This document shows, one piece after another, positions 43,734-54,157 of a stretch of 64,000 nucleotides of DNA; the stretch's first letter is position 1, and the number at the start of each line of letters is the position of its first letter. Below the pieces are notes generated by a model, which saw only the letters and a program-made list of their open reading frames with translations, had not been told where the DNA came from and ran no database searches. The position numbers and the translations under genes were made by a program. The stretch is from Pseudomonas sp. ADAK13 (lineage in GTDB: Bacteria > Pseudomonadota > Gammaproteobacteria > Pseudomonadales > Pseudomonadaceae). The DNA is taken from positions 6,138,001 through 6,202,000 of the forward strand of contig NZ_CP052860.1 in assembly GCF_012935715.1 (NCBI RefSeq). The letters run 5' to 3'.

Positions 43734-44318
43734 TTAGTGGAGTTTACGTTTGCGAAACTCCGCCACCTTATGCCGGTTGCCACACAGCGCCATGCTGCAC
43801 CAGCGGCGCTTGTGCCCCTTGGTACGGTCGTAAAACCACAGCACGCACTCGGGATGCTCACAGGTGCGGATCAACCCGAAATCCCCTTCCACCAGCAACG
43901 TCGCAGCGGCTTCGGCAATCGGTGCCAGGAACTGCTCAGCGGTTTGCTGTTTGCGCTGTCGCTCCAGGCGCAACTCGCCAGGTGCCGGCCAAGCCAGCTG
44001 CGGGTGACTGACCGCCTTGCGCAAAAATGCATTGAGTGCGCCAGGGTCGCCCTGCTCGCCGGCCTTGCGCTGTTCGAGCAACTGCCGGATCACCTCCCGC
44101 AAGCCCCGCGCCGCGCCCAGCAGCGCGCCCTCCTCGAACACCGGCACCGTGCCCTCATCGCACCAGCCCAGCCGCACCAGCCAGCGCTCGACATCGCCAT
44201 CGCCTTGCCAGAATTCAAATGGCACGCCGTCGACATTCGCCCGGGTATTGAGCATGTCCAGCACCGGATGGTCGGCCAGAACGTAGGGTTCCAACGGGGA
44301 TGGGGTGATGGCGGTCAT
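43734..44318 (-). CDS. ABATE/CGNR zinc-finger domain protein
   Basis: The 194-residue protein has an N-terminal ABATE-type stress domain and a C-terminal CGNR zinc finger: CEHPECVLWFYDRTKGHKRRWCSMALCGNRHKVAEFRKRK. Such proteins are thought to be transcriptional regulators. It is divergent from an alpha/beta hydrolase 174 bases away, so a regulatory link is plausible. It converges with ada across a six-base gap. Confidence 0.85.
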   Translation of the reverse strand: MTAITPSPLEPYVLADHPVLDMLNTRANVDGVPFEFWQGDGDVERWLVRLGWCDEGTVPVFEEGALLGAARGLREVIRQLLEQRKAGEQGDPGALNAFLRKAVSHPQLAWPAPGELRLERQRKQQTAEQFLAPIAEAAATLLVEGDFGLIRTCEHPECVLWFYDRTKGHKRRWCSMALCGNRHKVAEFRKRKLH

Positions 44319-44492
44319 GGCGAATCCTCTTCAAGTCCGGGTCATCGTAACCGCTGACTGGGCTTTTGGATAGTTACCAATCCACAAAAACGTAACCTCT
44401 TAAATTAATTTGACAGGTTACTTTTTCGGGCGCAGCCTAAAAATCAGTAACCCGACAAATAATCTTATCCAGTTACAAAGAGGACTCCGATC

Positions 44493-45371
44493 ATGTCGAT
44501 TTCAACCCCAGTGGTTCGCTACCAGCACGTTGATGCCGATGGCGTGCGCATCTTCTACCGCGAAGCCGGCGACCCGTCCGCCCCCGTGATGTTGCTGCTG
44601 CATGGTTTCCCCAGTTCGTCCCATATGTACCGCGACCTGATCCCGCTGCTTGCCACCCGCTACCGGGTCATCGCGCCAGACCTGCCTGGTTTCGGCTTCA
44701 CCGAAGTCCCCACCGAACGCAATTACCACTACAGTTTCGACAACCTGGCGCTCACCGTCGGCCATTTCGTCGACGCCCTGCAGCTCAGCCGCTATGCCCT
44801 GTATGTGTTCGACTACGGCGCGCCGGTGGGCCTGCGCCTGGCGGTGGCGCACCCGGAACGGGTCAGCGCGCTGGTGTCGCAAAACGGCAACGCGTACCTG
44901 GAAGGCTTGGGTGACGCCTGGGCGCCGATCCGCGCCTATTGGGCCGAACCCAGCCAGGCCAATCGCGAGGTGATTCGCCATGCCGTCATCAGCCTGGAAG
45001 GCACGCGCTATCAGTACCTGCATGGCGTCCCGCAACCGGAGTTGGTCGCACCAGAGTCCTACATGCTCGACGTGCTTTTGATGCAGCGCCCCGGCAATGA
45101 CGAGATCCAGCTGGACCTGTTCCTCGACTACCGCAACAACCTGACGCTGTACCCGGCGTTCCAGGCGTTTTTCAAGGCCACGCAAGTGCCGGCGCTGGTG
45201 ATCTGGGGCCAGAACGATCCGTTCTTCATCCCGCCGGGCGCCCATGCCTACAGCCGCGACAACGCCAACGCGGTGGTGGAATTACTCGACACCGGCCACT
45301 TCGCCCTGGAAACCCACGCCGCGCATATTGCCCAGCGGATTCATGAGGTATTGGGCCACGCCATCGACTGA
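44493..45371 (+). CDS. Alpha/beta hydrolase, epoxide hydrolase/haloalkane dehalogenase-like
   Basis: This 292-residue alpha/beta hydrolase has the oxyanion motif LLHGFPSSSHMYRDLIP. The nucleophile elbow is YVFDYGAPVG, with Asp in place of the more usual Ser, as in epoxide hydrolases and dehalogenases. The catalytic His is in DTGHFALETHA. GAGGAC lies before the ATG. It is divergent from the CGNR regulator, suggesting inducible defence against or use of a reactive substrate. Confidence 0.82.
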   Translation: MSISTPVVRYQHVDADGVRIFYREAGDPSAPVMLLLHGFPSSSHMYRDLIPLLATRYRVIAPDLPGFGFTEVPTERNYHYSFDNLALTVGHFVDALQLSRYALYVFDYGAPVGLRLAVAHPERVSALVSQNGNAYLEGLGDAWAPIRAYWAEPSQANREVIRHAVISLEGTRYQYLHGVPQPELVAPESYMLDVLLMQRPGNDEIQLDLFLDYRNNLTLYPAFQAFFKATQVPALVIWGQNDPFFIPPGAHAYSRDNANAVVELLDTGHFALETHAAHIAQRIHEVLGHAID

Positions 45372-45481
45372 TGGCCGCGCACGAAACACTGGATTCGTCC
45401 AGTGAATAATACAGACTGGCCTGGTGCTGCCTGGCCCTGCTAAAACGACGGAACAGCATTCCACCGTTGGAGAAGCGTCCC

Positions 45482-46546
45482 ATGAGCACCTGGCCAGACA
45501 CCCGAATTCTTGACCTGCTGGGCATTGAGTTACCGATCATCCAGGGGCCCATGGCCAATGCCACCAGCACGGCGATGGTGATTGCCGTCAACCAGGCCGG
45601 CGCTCTCGGCTCGATGCCCGCCGCAGCACTGAGCATCGAGCAATTACGCGAAGCGCTCTCTGTCATTCGCCAGGCCAGTTCGCGGCCACTCAACGTCAAT
45701 TTCTTCTGCCATCAGCCACCGGCGCCGGATGCTGAGCGCGACCTTCAGTGGAAGAACCTGCTGGAAACCTACTACCGCGAACTGGGCGCCGACTTTGACG
45801 CGCCTACGCCCGTCTCCAACCGCGCACCGTTCAACAATGCCGCCTGTGAAGTGGTGGAAGAGTTCCGTCCGGAAGTCGTGAGTTTTCACTTCGGCCTGCC
45901 GGAAAAATCCCTGCTGGACCGAGTCAAGGCCACCGGCGCGAAAGTGCTGTCGTCGGCCACCACCGTTGAAGAAGCCATCTGGCTGGAGCAGCACGGCTGC
46001 GACGCAATCATTGCCATGGGCGCCGAAGCCGGCGGCCATCGCGGGATGTTCCTCAGCGACGACCTCAATACCCAGATTGGCACCATGGCCCTGGTGCCAC
46101 AGATCGTCGACGCGGTGAGCGTGCCGGTGATCGCAGCCGGCGGCATCGGTGATGCACGGGGCATTGTCGCCGCCTTTGCCCTCGGCGCCTCGGCGGTGCA
46201 GATCGGCACGGCGTACCTGTTTACCCCTGAAGCAACGGTGTCGAAGTCACACCACCACGCCTTGCGCAACGCCCAGGCCAGTGAAACCGCGCTGACGAAC
46301 CTGTTCACCGGGCGCCCGGCACGGGGCATCGTCAACCGGGTGATGCGTGAACTGGGCGCGATCAACCCGACGGCACCGGCGTTTCCGCTGTCCGGTGGTG
46401 CGTTGATGCCGCTCAAGGCCAAGGATGAAGCCGGCTTCAGTAACTTGTGGTCGGGCCAGGCACTGCGCCTGGGCAAAGACATCTCCACCTATGACCTGAC
46501 ACTGGAACTGGCCGCGCAAACCCTGGAAAAACTCGGCCGACGCTGA
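45482..46546 (+). CDS. Nitronate monooxygenase family protein (NPD-like FMN enzyme)
   Basis: The 354-residue FMN barrel belongs to the 2-nitropropane dioxygenase/nitronate monooxygenase family. Typical segments are LGIELPIIQGPMANA, VSFHFGLPEKSLLDRVKATGAKVLSSATTVEEA, GCDAIIAMGAEAGGHRGMF and VPVIAAGGIGDARGIVAAFALGASAVQIGTAYL. GGAGAAG lies before the ATG at 45482. It follows the hydrolase on the same strand by 110 bases. It likely detoxifies propionate 3-nitronate or related nitroalkanes. Confidence 0.87.
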   Translation: MSTWPDTRILDLLGIELPIIQGPMANATSTAMVIAVNQAGALGSMPAAALSIEQLREALSVIRQASSRPLNVNFFCHQPPAPDAERDLQWKNLLETYYRELGADFDAPTPVSNRAPFNNAACEVVEEFRPEVVSFHFGLPEKSLLDRVKATGAKVLSSATTVEEAIWLEQHGCDAIIAMGAEAGGHRGMFLSDDLNTQIGTMALVPQIVDAVSVPVIAAGGIGDARGIVAAFALGASAVQIGTAYLFTPEATVSKSHHHALRNAQASETALTNLFTGRPARGIVNRVMRELGAINPTAPAFPLSGGALMPLKAKDEAGFSNLWSGQALRLGKDISTYDLTLELAAQTLEKLGRR

Positions 46547-46590
46547 ACCTGAACTCCCGGGACAACTTTGCACTGTACCGGCAGTGGCGA

Positions 46591-46618
46591 ACCGCTATAT
46601 ATTCCCATACATAGCGGT
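46591..46618. promoter_or_regulatory. ModE-like operator upstream of modA
   Basis: ACCGCTAT (46591-46598) and ATAGCGGT (46611-46618) are perfect inverted arms around 12 bases, with a TATATA-rich interior (CGCTATATAT). It resembles the E. coli ModE site and lies 48 bases before the modA ATG, suiting molybdate-dependent repression. modE itself is not in the window. Confidence 0.7.
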
Positions 46619-46620
46619 AG

Positions 46621-47433
<813 letters not shown>

Positions 47434-48114
47434 ATGCCGCTGTCGAGTGCCGATTTTTCCGCGATCTGGCTGACCCTGAAGCTGGCGTCACTGACCACGG
47501 TCATCCTGCTGATCATCGGCACTCCGATCGCCCTGTGGCTGTCGCGCACCCGTTCGTGGTGGCGCGGCCCCATTGGCGCCGTGGTGGCCTTGCCGCTGGT
47601 GTTGCCACCCACGGTGATCGGCTTCTACCTGCTGTTGACCATGGGGCCCAACGGCTACTTCGGCCAGTTCACCCAATGGCTGGGCCTGGGCACCCTGACG
47701 TTCAGCTTTGCCGGGCTGGTAATCGGCTCGGTGATCTATTCCATGCCGTTCGTGGTGCAGCCGTTGCAAAACGCCTTCTCCGCCATCGGCACTCGCCCAC
47801 TGGAAGTGGCCGCGACCTTGCGGGCCAATCCCTGGGACACCTTCTTCAGCGTGATCTTGCCCCTGGCGCGCCCGGGGTTTATCACGGCGTCGATTCTCGG
47901 TTTTGCCCACACCGTCGGCGAGTTCGGCGTGGTGCTGATGATCGGCGGCAATATTCCGAACAAGACCCGGGTGGTCTCGGTGCAGATCTACGACCATGTC
48001 GAAGCCATGGAATACGCCCAGGCCCATTGGCTGGCCGGCTCCATGGTGGTGTTTTCTTTCCTGGTGTTGCTGGCGCTCTACTCCAGCCGTAAAACCAAAG
48101 CGGGCTGGAGCTGA
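47434..48114 (+). CDS. modB: Molybdate ABC transporter permease
   Basis: The 226-residue permease has five or six helices and the EAA loop [27 protein letters not shown] that contacts ModC. Other ModB blocks are [15 protein letters not shown] and [14 protein letters not shown]. Its ATG directly follows the modA TAA, and its TGA overlaps the modC ATG. It forms the inner-membrane channel as a dimer. Confidence 0.95.
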   Translation: MPLSSADFSAIWLTLKLASLTTVILLIIGTPIALWLSRTRSWWRGPIGAVVALPLVLPPTVIGFYLLLTMGPNGYFGQFTQWLGLGTLTFSFAGLVIGSVIYSMPFVVQPLQNAFSAIGTRPLEVAATLRANPWDTFFSVILPLARPGFITASILGFAHTVGEFGVVLMIGGNIPNKTRVVSVQIYDHVEAMEYAQAHWLAGSMVVFSFLVLLALYSSRKTKAGWS

Positions 48115-49199
48115 TGTCGATGATCGAGGTGCGCCTGCAACTGAAGTACTCCGGGTTTGCCCTGGACGTCGACCTGCAACTGCCAGGCCGCGGGGTGACG
48201 GCGCTGTACGGTCATTCCGGCTCCGGCAAGACCACTTGCCTGCGCTGCATCGCCGGGCTGGAGCGGGCCGAAGAAGGCTTCGTGCAAATCAACGACGAAG
48301 TCTGGCAAGACAGCCGTAAAGGCCTGTTCGTGCCACCGCACAAGCGCGCCCTGGGCTACGTGTTTCAGGAAGCCAGCCTGTTCCCGCATTTGTCGGTGCT
48401 GGCCAATCTTGAGTTCGGCCTCAAGCGCATCCCGCGCCAACAACGACGCGTGGAGATGAGCCACGCCACCGAACTGTTGGGCATCGGCCACCTGCTGGAC
48501 CGCCATCCGCAGCACCTTTCCGGCGGCGAACGCCAGCGCATCGGCATCGCCCGCGCGCTGCTCACCAGCCCGAGCCTGCTGCTGATGGACGAACCCTTGG
48601 CGGCGCTGGACAGCAAACGCAAAAGCGAAATCCTGCCGTACCTCGAACGCCTGCACGACGAACTGGAAATTCCGGTGCTGTACGTCAGCCATGCCCAGGA
48701 CGAAGTGGCGCGCCTGGCCGATCACATCGTGTTGCTCAGCGACGGCAAGGCCCTGGCCAGCGGCCCCATTGGCGAAACCCTGGCCCGGCTGGACCTGCCC
48801 ATGGCCCTGGGTGACGACGCCGGCGTGGTGATCAACGGCACCGTCTGTGCCTACGATGAGCACTACCAATTACTGACCCTGCAACTGCCCGCCAGCCAAT
48901 TGCAGATGCGCGTGGCCCATGCACCGCTGGCGCTGGGCAAACAGCTGCGTTTCAAGATCCAGGCCCGGGACGTCAGCCTGAGCCTGCAAGCCGAGGAACA
49001 CAGCAGCATCCTCAATCGCCTGCCGGTGACCGTGACCCAGGAGATTCCTGCAGACAACGCCGCCCACGTGCTGGTGAGCCTCGACGCGGCCGGTACACCA
49101 CTGCTGGCGCGCATCACCCGGTACTCACGGGACCAGTTGCAACTGCATCCGGGCCAGACGTTATGGGCGCAGATCAAGGCGGTGGCGGTACTGGCCTGA
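48114..49199 (+). CDS. modC: Molybdate ABC transporter ATP-binding protein
   Basis: The 361-residue ATPase has Walker [10 protein letters not shown], signature [16 protein letters not shown], Walker [13 protein letters not shown] and the switch His in [12 protein letters not shown]-terminal TOBE/mop domain (about 290-355) should bind molybdate and regulate transport. The ATG overlaps the modB stop (TGATG); another ATG lies six bases on. It ends the modABC operon. Confidence 0.95.
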   Translation: MSMIEVRLQLKYSGFALDVDLQLPGRGVTALYGHSGSGKTTCLRCIAGLERAEEGFVQINDEVWQDSRKGLFVPPHKRALGYVFQEASLFPHLSVLANLEFGLKRIPRQQRRVEMSHATELLGIGHLLDRHPQHLSGGERQRIGIARALLTSPSLLLMDEPLAALDSKRKSEILPYLERLHDELEIPVLYVSHAQDEVARLADHIVLLSDGKALASGPIGETLARLDLPMALGDDAGVVINGTVCAYDEHYQLLTLQLPASQLQMRVAHAPLALGKQLRFKIQARDVSLSLQAEEHSSILNRLPVTVTQEIPADNAAHVLVSLDAAGTPLLARITRYSRDQLQLHPGQTLWAQIKAVAVLA

Positions 49200-49262
49200 A
49201 TCCATTGGCACGACCGCAAAAACCTGCGGTCAATCAGAAATACCTGCCAAGGAATTTGCGCC

Positions 49263-50291
49263 ATGCCCGATCCCGCGTTGCTTGCCGACCTGCCCCGCGA
49301 CCTGCATTACGTCGACGACACCCAGCCCGGCATTTCCCGGAAAAAGCTGCGGGGCAAATTCCAGTACTTCAAGGCCGATGGCACACGCATCAGTGACGCC
49401 GACGAAATCAAGCGCATCAACGCCCTCGCGGTGCCGCCGGCCTACACCGATGTGTGGATCTGCGCCGACCCGCGCGGCCATCTGCAAGCCACCGGGCGCG
49501 ATGCCCGAGGGCGCAAGCAATACCGCTATCACCCGCGCTGGCGCGAAGTGCGCGACACCGACAAATACTCCCGGCTGCAACAGTTCGGCAGCGCCCTGCC
49601 CAAGTTGCGCAAGCAGTTGGAAGCGCAGATCGCCGCGCCCGGCTTCAATCGGGAGAAGGTGCTGGCCACGGTGGTGCTGTTGCTCGATGCCACCCTAATC
49701 CGCGTCGGCAATACCCAATACGCACGGGACAACCGTTCCTACGGCCTGACCACCCTGCGCACGCGCCATGTGGACGTCAAGGGCAGCGAGATCCTGTTCC
49801 AGTTTCGCGGCAAGAGCGGCATCGAACACCAGATCACCGTCAAGGACCGGCGGCTGGCCACAGTGATCAAACGCTGCCTGGAGCTGCCAGGGCAGAACCT
49901 GTTCCAGTACCTGGACGAGAACGGCGAGCGCCACACGGTCAGCTCCACCGACGTGAATGCCTACCTGCACACCCTTACCGGCGCGGACTTTACCGCCAAG
50001 GACTACCGCACCTGGGCCGGCAGCGCCCTGGCGTTGGCGGTGTTGCGCGAGCTTGAATGGCAGCCGGAATCCGATGCCAAAAAGCACGTGGTGGAAATGG
50101 TCAAGAACGTCGCCAAGCAATTGGGCAATACCCCGGCGGTGTGCCGCAAGTGCTATATCCACCCGGCCGTGCTGGAGCATTTCAGCCTTGGCGAGCTGGC
50201 AAAACTGCCCAAGCCACGGGTGCGCAAAGGCCTGAAAGCCGAGGAAGTGGGGCTGGCAATGTTTCTGGAGCAACTGGCCGAGCGCTTGTAG
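49263..50291 (+). CDS. DNA topoisomerase IB
   Basis: This 342-residue poxvirus-type topoisomerase I relaxes supercoils through a 3'-phosphotyrosine. The start LHYVDDTQPGISRKKLRGKFQYF and the VGNTQYARDNRSYGLTTLRTRHV catalytic Arg block are typical. DYRTWAGSALALAVLRE holds the second Arg region, and the nucleophile Tyr is in CRKCYIHPAVLE. AAGGAA lies before the ATG. Function in bacteria is poorly known; it stands alone as a gene. Confidence 0.9.
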   Translation: MPDPALLADLPRDLHYVDDTQPGISRKKLRGKFQYFKADGTRISDADEIKRINALAVPPAYTDVWICADPRGHLQATGRDARGRKQYRYHPRWREVRDTDKYSRLQQFGSALPKLRKQLEAQIAAPGFNREKVLATVVLLLDATLIRVGNTQYARDNRSYGLTTLRTRHVDVKGSEILFQFRGKSGIEHQITVKDRRLATVIKRCLELPGQNLFQYLDENGERHTVSSTDVNAYLHTLTGADFTAKDYRTWAGSALALAVLRELEWQPESDAKKHVVEMVKNVAKQLGNTPAVCRKCYIHPAVLEHFSLGELAKLPKPRVRKGLKAEEVGLAMFLEQLAERL

Positions 50292-50435
50292 AAAAAATCC
50301 AAACCGGGTTAACCTGCCCGTCCTTTCTGATCCCGGGATGACCGCTGACGTGAACCACTAAGCCTTCCAACATGTAAACGCAACGAGCCGCCTGGCGCGC
50401 TTGTTGGCTTGTGCCACATTGTTTTGGAGGTGCTG

Positions 50436-52070
50436 ATGACTGACGTCAAACGGCTGCCTGTGCTTGTTTCCCTGCAACATGTGTATTTCCAGTTCGCCAA
50501 TGGCGAAACCCTGCTGGACGACCTGAACCTGTCTTTCGATCGCACGCCCACCGGGATTGTGGGGCGTAATGGCGCGGGCAAAAGCGTGCTCGCGCAATTG
50601 ATTGCCGGCAGGCTGGCGCCCTCTTCCGGTACGCTTGAGACCTGCGCCCGGCTGGCCTATGTCCCACAGACCCTGAGCCTTTCTCCCGGGCAAACCGTCG
50701 CGCAAACCACCGGCACCGCCGACGTGCTGGCCGCCCTGGACCGGTTGGCCCGGGGCGAAGCGCACACCGACGACCTGGAACGGATCGATGATCGCTGGGA
50801 CCTGGCCGAGCGCCTGCGCCAGGCGTTGGACGCCGCGGGACTGGCCGGCGTCGGTTTCGAGGACCGTGCCGATCAGTTGAGTGGCGGCCAACTGGCCCGC
50901 CTGGCGGTGATCGGCGCCCTGCTGGCCAATCCTCAACTGCTGATTCTCGATGAACCCACCAATCACCTGGACAGCCAAGGCCGCGAATGGCTGCTGGGCA
51001 TACTGGGCGAGTGGCGTGGCGGCTTGATCGTGGTCAGCCACGACCGGCAATTGCTCAACCGCATGCGGCGAATCATTGAGCTGTCGCCCTTGGGCACCCA
51101 AGTCTACGGCGGTAACTACGAGGCGTTTCAGGCTCAGCGTGAGACCGAACAACACGCCGCCCAGGCCACCCTCGAACATGCGCGCCTGGTGCGCAGCCGC
51201 GAACGCAAGCGCCTCAAGCAAAGCAACGATGACATCCAGCGCCATGCCGCCCGCTCCCGCAAGCACGCCGAAACCGCAAACGTGGACCGTTTCACCAAAG
51301 CGCGCTGGAAAGGCGCCGCCACCGAAATCGTCAGCACCGTACGCAGTGCCCATCAGCAACACAAGGATGCGCTGGATGAGCGGGTGCGCAAAGCCTACGA
51401 ACAGGTGGTGGATGAGACGCCCACCCTGCTGGCATTACCCGGCACGGCGGTGCCTTGCGGTCGGCAGGTGTTGACCCTGGAGCACACGCAACTGCCCTGG
51501 CTGGATCCGCAACGGCCGACCACCTTCCTCAGTGCCCAGCTTATGGGGCCGATGCGGGTGGCCGTCCACGGGCCGAACGGTTGCGGCAAATCCACGTTGC
51601 TCAAATTGCTGGCGGGGCAGTTACGGCCGGTCAGCGGTGACTGCACGGTGCATGTACCGACGGCCTATATTGATCAGCACCTGGCGCTGCTGGACGACCA
51701 GCGCTCGATCGTCGAACAGCTCAACCTGCTGGACACCCCGCTGGCCGAGGGTGAATTGCGCACACGCCTGGCCTTGCTGCAACTGGACGCCTTGCGCGTG
51801 ACACAACCCGTGGCGCGGCTCAGCGGCGGCGAGCGGCTGAAGGCCGCGATGGCAATTGCCCTGTGGCGCAAAACCCCGGTGCAACTGTTGCTGCTGGACG
51901 AACCGACCAACCATCTGGACATGCAATCGGTGATCGCCTTCGAGCAGGCATTGCAGGGGTTTACCGGGGCGATGGTTGCGGTGTCCCACGATGCCGAGTT
52001 TCTCGCCGCACTCCACCCCAGCCACACCCTGACATGGCAACCTGCGGGCTGGCGCCTGGAACCGGTGTGA
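50436..52070 (+). CDS. ABC-F family ATPase
   Basis: The 544-residue soluble protein has two ATPase domains. Domain one has GIVGRNGAGKSVLA, LSGGQLARL and LLILDEPTNHLD. Domain two has GPNGCGKSTLL, LSGGERLKA and LLLLDEPTNHLDM. The basic linker (RSRERKRLKQSNDDIQRHAARSRKHAET) is typical of ABC-F proteins, which act on the ribosome exit site. There is no membrane partner. GGAGG precedes the ATG. Whether it relieves stalling or gives drug resistance is unclear. Confidence 0.88.
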   Translation: MTDVKRLPVLVSLQHVYFQFANGETLLDDLNLSFDRTPTGIVGRNGAGKSVLAQLIAGRLAPSSGTLETCARLAYVPQTLSLSPGQTVAQTTGTADVLAALDRLARGEAHTDDLERIDDRWDLAERLRQALDAAGLAGVGFEDRADQLSGGQLARLAVIGALLANPQLLILDEPTNHLDSQGREWLLGILGEWRGGLIVVSHDRQLLNRMRRIIELSPLGTQVYGGNYEAFQAQRETEQHAAQATLEHARLVRSRERKRLKQSNDDIQRHAARSRKHAETANVDRFTKARWKGAATEIVSTVRSAHQQHKDALDERVRKAYEQVVDETPTLLALPGTAVPCGRQVLTLEHTQLPWLDPQRPTTFLSAQLMGPMRVAVHGPNGCGKSTLLKLLAGQLRPVSGDCTVHVPTAYIDQHLALLDDQRSIVEQLNLLDTPLAEGELRTRLALLQLDALRVTQPVARLSGGERLKAAMAIALWRKTPVQLLLLDEPTNHLDMQSVIAFEQALQGFTGAMVAVSHDAEFLAALHPSHTLTWQPAGWRLEPV

Positions 52071-52152
52071 AAGGCCTGCGCCAAGTCATTGCAGCCGAAC
52101 GCAAAGCGCCCTACGGTAGTGGCCGGATAATCTCACCGAGGAACCCGGCCCC

Positions 52153-52857
52153 ATGCTGCCTTCATCCCTGAAGCCCTACACCAACGCCGCCCTGTTGCAC
52201 CGCCACAAATGGCGCGGGCGTGTCGGGCTGATGCTGGTGGCCAGCCTTTCCGTCCTGGCGGGGATGACCGACGCCATCGGCTTCATGGCCAGCGGGGATT
52301 TTGTCTCGTTCATGAGCGGCAACACCACGCGCCTCGCCGTGGCGATCAGCGAAGGCGACCTGGGACTCACCGGGCGCCTGACGCTGTTGGTGGCGACTTT
52401 TATCGCCGGTAACGCGCTGGGCGTGATGGTCAGCCGCATCAGCCGGCGCCATGCCCTGCCGCTGTTGCTGTGCATCGCCACCTTGCTGTGCGGGGCCGCG
52501 GCCTGGCCGTTCGAGGATCAGTTGCCAGCGTTGCTGGCGGCGATCATCGCCATGGGCATGCTTAACGCCGCCGTCGAAGAAGTGAATGGATTACCGGTGG
52601 GCCTGACCTACGTCACCGGGGCGCTGTCGCGATTCGGGCGCGGGCTGGGCCGCTGGATGCTCGGTGAACGGCGCAATGGCTGGCGCGTGCAACTGATCCC
52701 CTGGGCCGGGATGTTTGCCGGTGCGGTGATCGGCGCGGTGCTGGAGCATCACATGGGGATTCGTGCGCTGCTGGTCAGCGGTTTGCTGTCGGCGCTGCTG
52801 GGGCTGGTGTCGCTGAAGATTCCCCGGCGCTGGCACCTGGGGTATATGCCACGCTAG
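52153..52857 (+). CDS. YoaK-family (DUF1275) membrane protein
   Basis: The 234-residue protein has six predicted helices. It carries the family opening LSVLAGMTDAIGFMASGDFVSFMSGNTTRLAV, then NGLPVGLTYVTGALSRFGRGLGR. GGAACCC precedes the ATG. Members are found in the inner membrane and their role is unknown. It is downstream of the ABC-F gene and reads away from it. Confidence 0.88.
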   Translation: MLPSSLKPYTNAALLHRHKWRGRVGLMLVASLSVLAGMTDAIGFMASGDFVSFMSGNTTRLAVAISEGDLGLTGRLTLLVATFIAGNALGVMVSRISRRHALPLLLCIATLLCGAAAWPFEDQLPALLAAIIAMGMLNAAVEEVNGLPVGLTYVTGALSRFGRGLGRWMLGERRNGWRVQLIPWAGMFAGAVIGAVLEHHMGIRALLVSGLLSALLGLVSLKIPRRWHLGYMPR

Positions 52858-52998
52858 AAAAAGACTGCCCTCCCGGCGCTCCGGCCTCGACGTCCCTGTA
52901 CCGGTAAAGAGCCGTCACGCCGGGTGAGCACGGGAATACTAAGACAATGCCCGCGGGGCTGTCCGCAGGGCATTTCTGAATTTTTCTAACGTAAGGGA

Positions 52999-53352
52999 TT
53001 ACAGGCAAGTCGCCAGTGCGGCGAGGCGACGCTTGGCCGGGTAGTCATCCTGGGCTGCGTAATAGTTGACGGTGGCGCCAGCGCCCGCGCTGCGTACATC
53101 GACAAAATAATCACCCGCCGTGGTGTAGATGGTGAAGCCGCCGGCCTGTGCGGGCTCCATAAAACCACCGGCGTCCACGCCGAATACGGCTTCGTCCTGC
53201 CAGCCGAACTGGATGCACTGGGCAACCACCAGCGGCGCCTTGTCCGAGGCCAGGGTTTTGTAGGGCGTACCGGTACGCGCCTCTTTCATCTTAGAGCCTG
53301 CGCAACCGGCCAGCGATGCCAGTACCAATGCGCCAATGACCACCATCCGCAT
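52999..53352 (-). CDS. Lipoprotein, 117 aa
   Basis: The lipoprotein signal peptide RMVVIGALVLASLAGC places Cys17 as the lipidation site. The mature domain contains VAQCIQFGWQDEAVFGVDAGGF and YFVDVRSAGAGATVNYY, plus a C-terminal Cys. AAGGAAGC lies ten bases before the ATG at 53352. It is probably in the outer-membrane inner leaflet, with no known function. It diverges from a small DNA-binding-like gene. Confidence 0.75.
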   Translation of the reverse strand: MRMVVIGALVLASLAGCAGSKMKEARTGTPYKTLASDKAPLVVAQCIQFGWQDEAVFGVDAGGFMEPAQAGGFTIYTTAGDYFVDVRSAGAGATVNYYAAQDDYPAKRRLAALATCL

Positions 53353-53461
53353 ACCGTAGCTTCCTTGGAAAAAACGCGACTGTACCATTAGCAGGCGACA
53401 CCGAATGATTATTGCGTCACCCTGCCGCCTACTTACGAACCCGCTTTTACCCGGAAACCCC

Positions 53462-53722
53462 ATGACACCCAACGCCGAGCGCTACAACCCCTCCACCGAC
53501 TACGCCGACAAGCTGATCAGCCGCATCGGCCAAACGCCTTCGTGGATCGCCAAACGCATCGGTGTGACCGACAAGCGCATCCGCTACATCCTCGACGGGA
53601 TGCGCACCGTCAAGGGCGAGAGCACGCCGATCCAGATGACCTACACCGAGCAGTTTGCCCTGGAGTGCCTGGCGGCCGAGGCCAAGGCCAACAAGAAAGC
53701 CGCGGCCCCGGTTATCGAATAG
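53462..53722 (+). CDS. Small HTH-like conserved protein, 86 aa
   Basis: The protein contains a helix-turn-helix-like stretch (PSWIAKRIGVTDKRIRYILDGM) flanked by polar helices and a Lys/Ala-rich tail. It may be a small DNA-binding protein. GGAAACCCC lies before the ATG. The frame is open upstream to 53405 with no start that fits better. It is followed by a structured region and T-run. Confidence 0.65.
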   Translation: MTPNAERYNPSTDYADKLISRIGQTPSWIAKRIGVTDKRIRYILDGMRTVKGESTPIQMTYTEQFALECLAAEAKANKKAAAPVIE

Positions 53723-53752
53723 CTGACAGATTCATGAACTTTGTTTCACTGT

Positions 53753-53836
53753 GAAGGGAGACCTTGCCGCCTATAGTCGGCAGGCTCATTTTTAAGAAGT
53801 CTCCCTTCTAGCTCGCCCTCCCGCGGGCTTTTTTTT
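53753..53836 (+). ncRNA. Candidate structured small RNA or 3' element
   Basis: GAAGGGAGAC (53753-53762) pairs perfectly with GTCTCCCTTC (53799-53808). Within it, GCCG (53766-53769) pairs with CGGC. A short GCCC/GGGC hairpin and eight T (53829-53836) follow, like the terminator of a small RNA. No strong promoter is clear; a CTGACA at 53723 could be a -35 element. It could equally be a processed 3' end of the upstream gene. Confidence 0.45.
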
Positions 53837-53845
53837 GCCTGTTTT

Positions 53846-54157
53846 TCAGAGCAGCCAGCGGAACAGATAGAACAGCGCCATGCTCAACAGCACGGTGATC
53901 AACACGCTGCGGGTCCAGAACATCAGCGCCACCGCGCTGATCCCGGCCAGCAGGTAGGGGTTGCTCACGCTCAGATTGAGTGTGTGGTCGGCGAGGAAAA
54001 TGATCGGGCCGCAGATGGCGGTGAGCATTCCCGGTACGGCAAAGCCGAGAAACTCCCGCGCCCCGCGATTGAGGCGCACCGGCAGGCGCGGCTCGATAAA
54101 CAGGTAGCGGTTGAGAAACACGATCAGGCCCATGCCAAAAATCATCACGAAGATCAT
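53846..54157 (-). CDS. azlD: AzlD-family branched-chain amino acid export protein
   Basis: This 103-residue protein has four hydrophobic segments and the AzlD pattern (FLNRYLFIEPRLPVRLNRGAREFLGFAVPGMLTAICGPIIF). AzlD partners AzlC in branched-chain amino acid export. Its ATG overlaps the azlC stop by four bases (ATGA), so the two are translationally coupled. It is convergent with the small HTH-like gene. Confidence 0.85.
   Translation of the reverse strand: MIFVMIFGMGLIVFLNRYLFIEPRLPVRLNRGAREFLGFAVPGMLTAICGPIIFLADHTLNLSVSNPYLLAGISAVALMFWTRSVLITVLLSMALFYLFRWLL

Noticed and set aside
43734..44357. 206-codon plus-strand frame opposite the CGNR gene
   Set aside because: The minus-strand product has a complete CGNR zinc finger; the plus-strand frame is its shadow.
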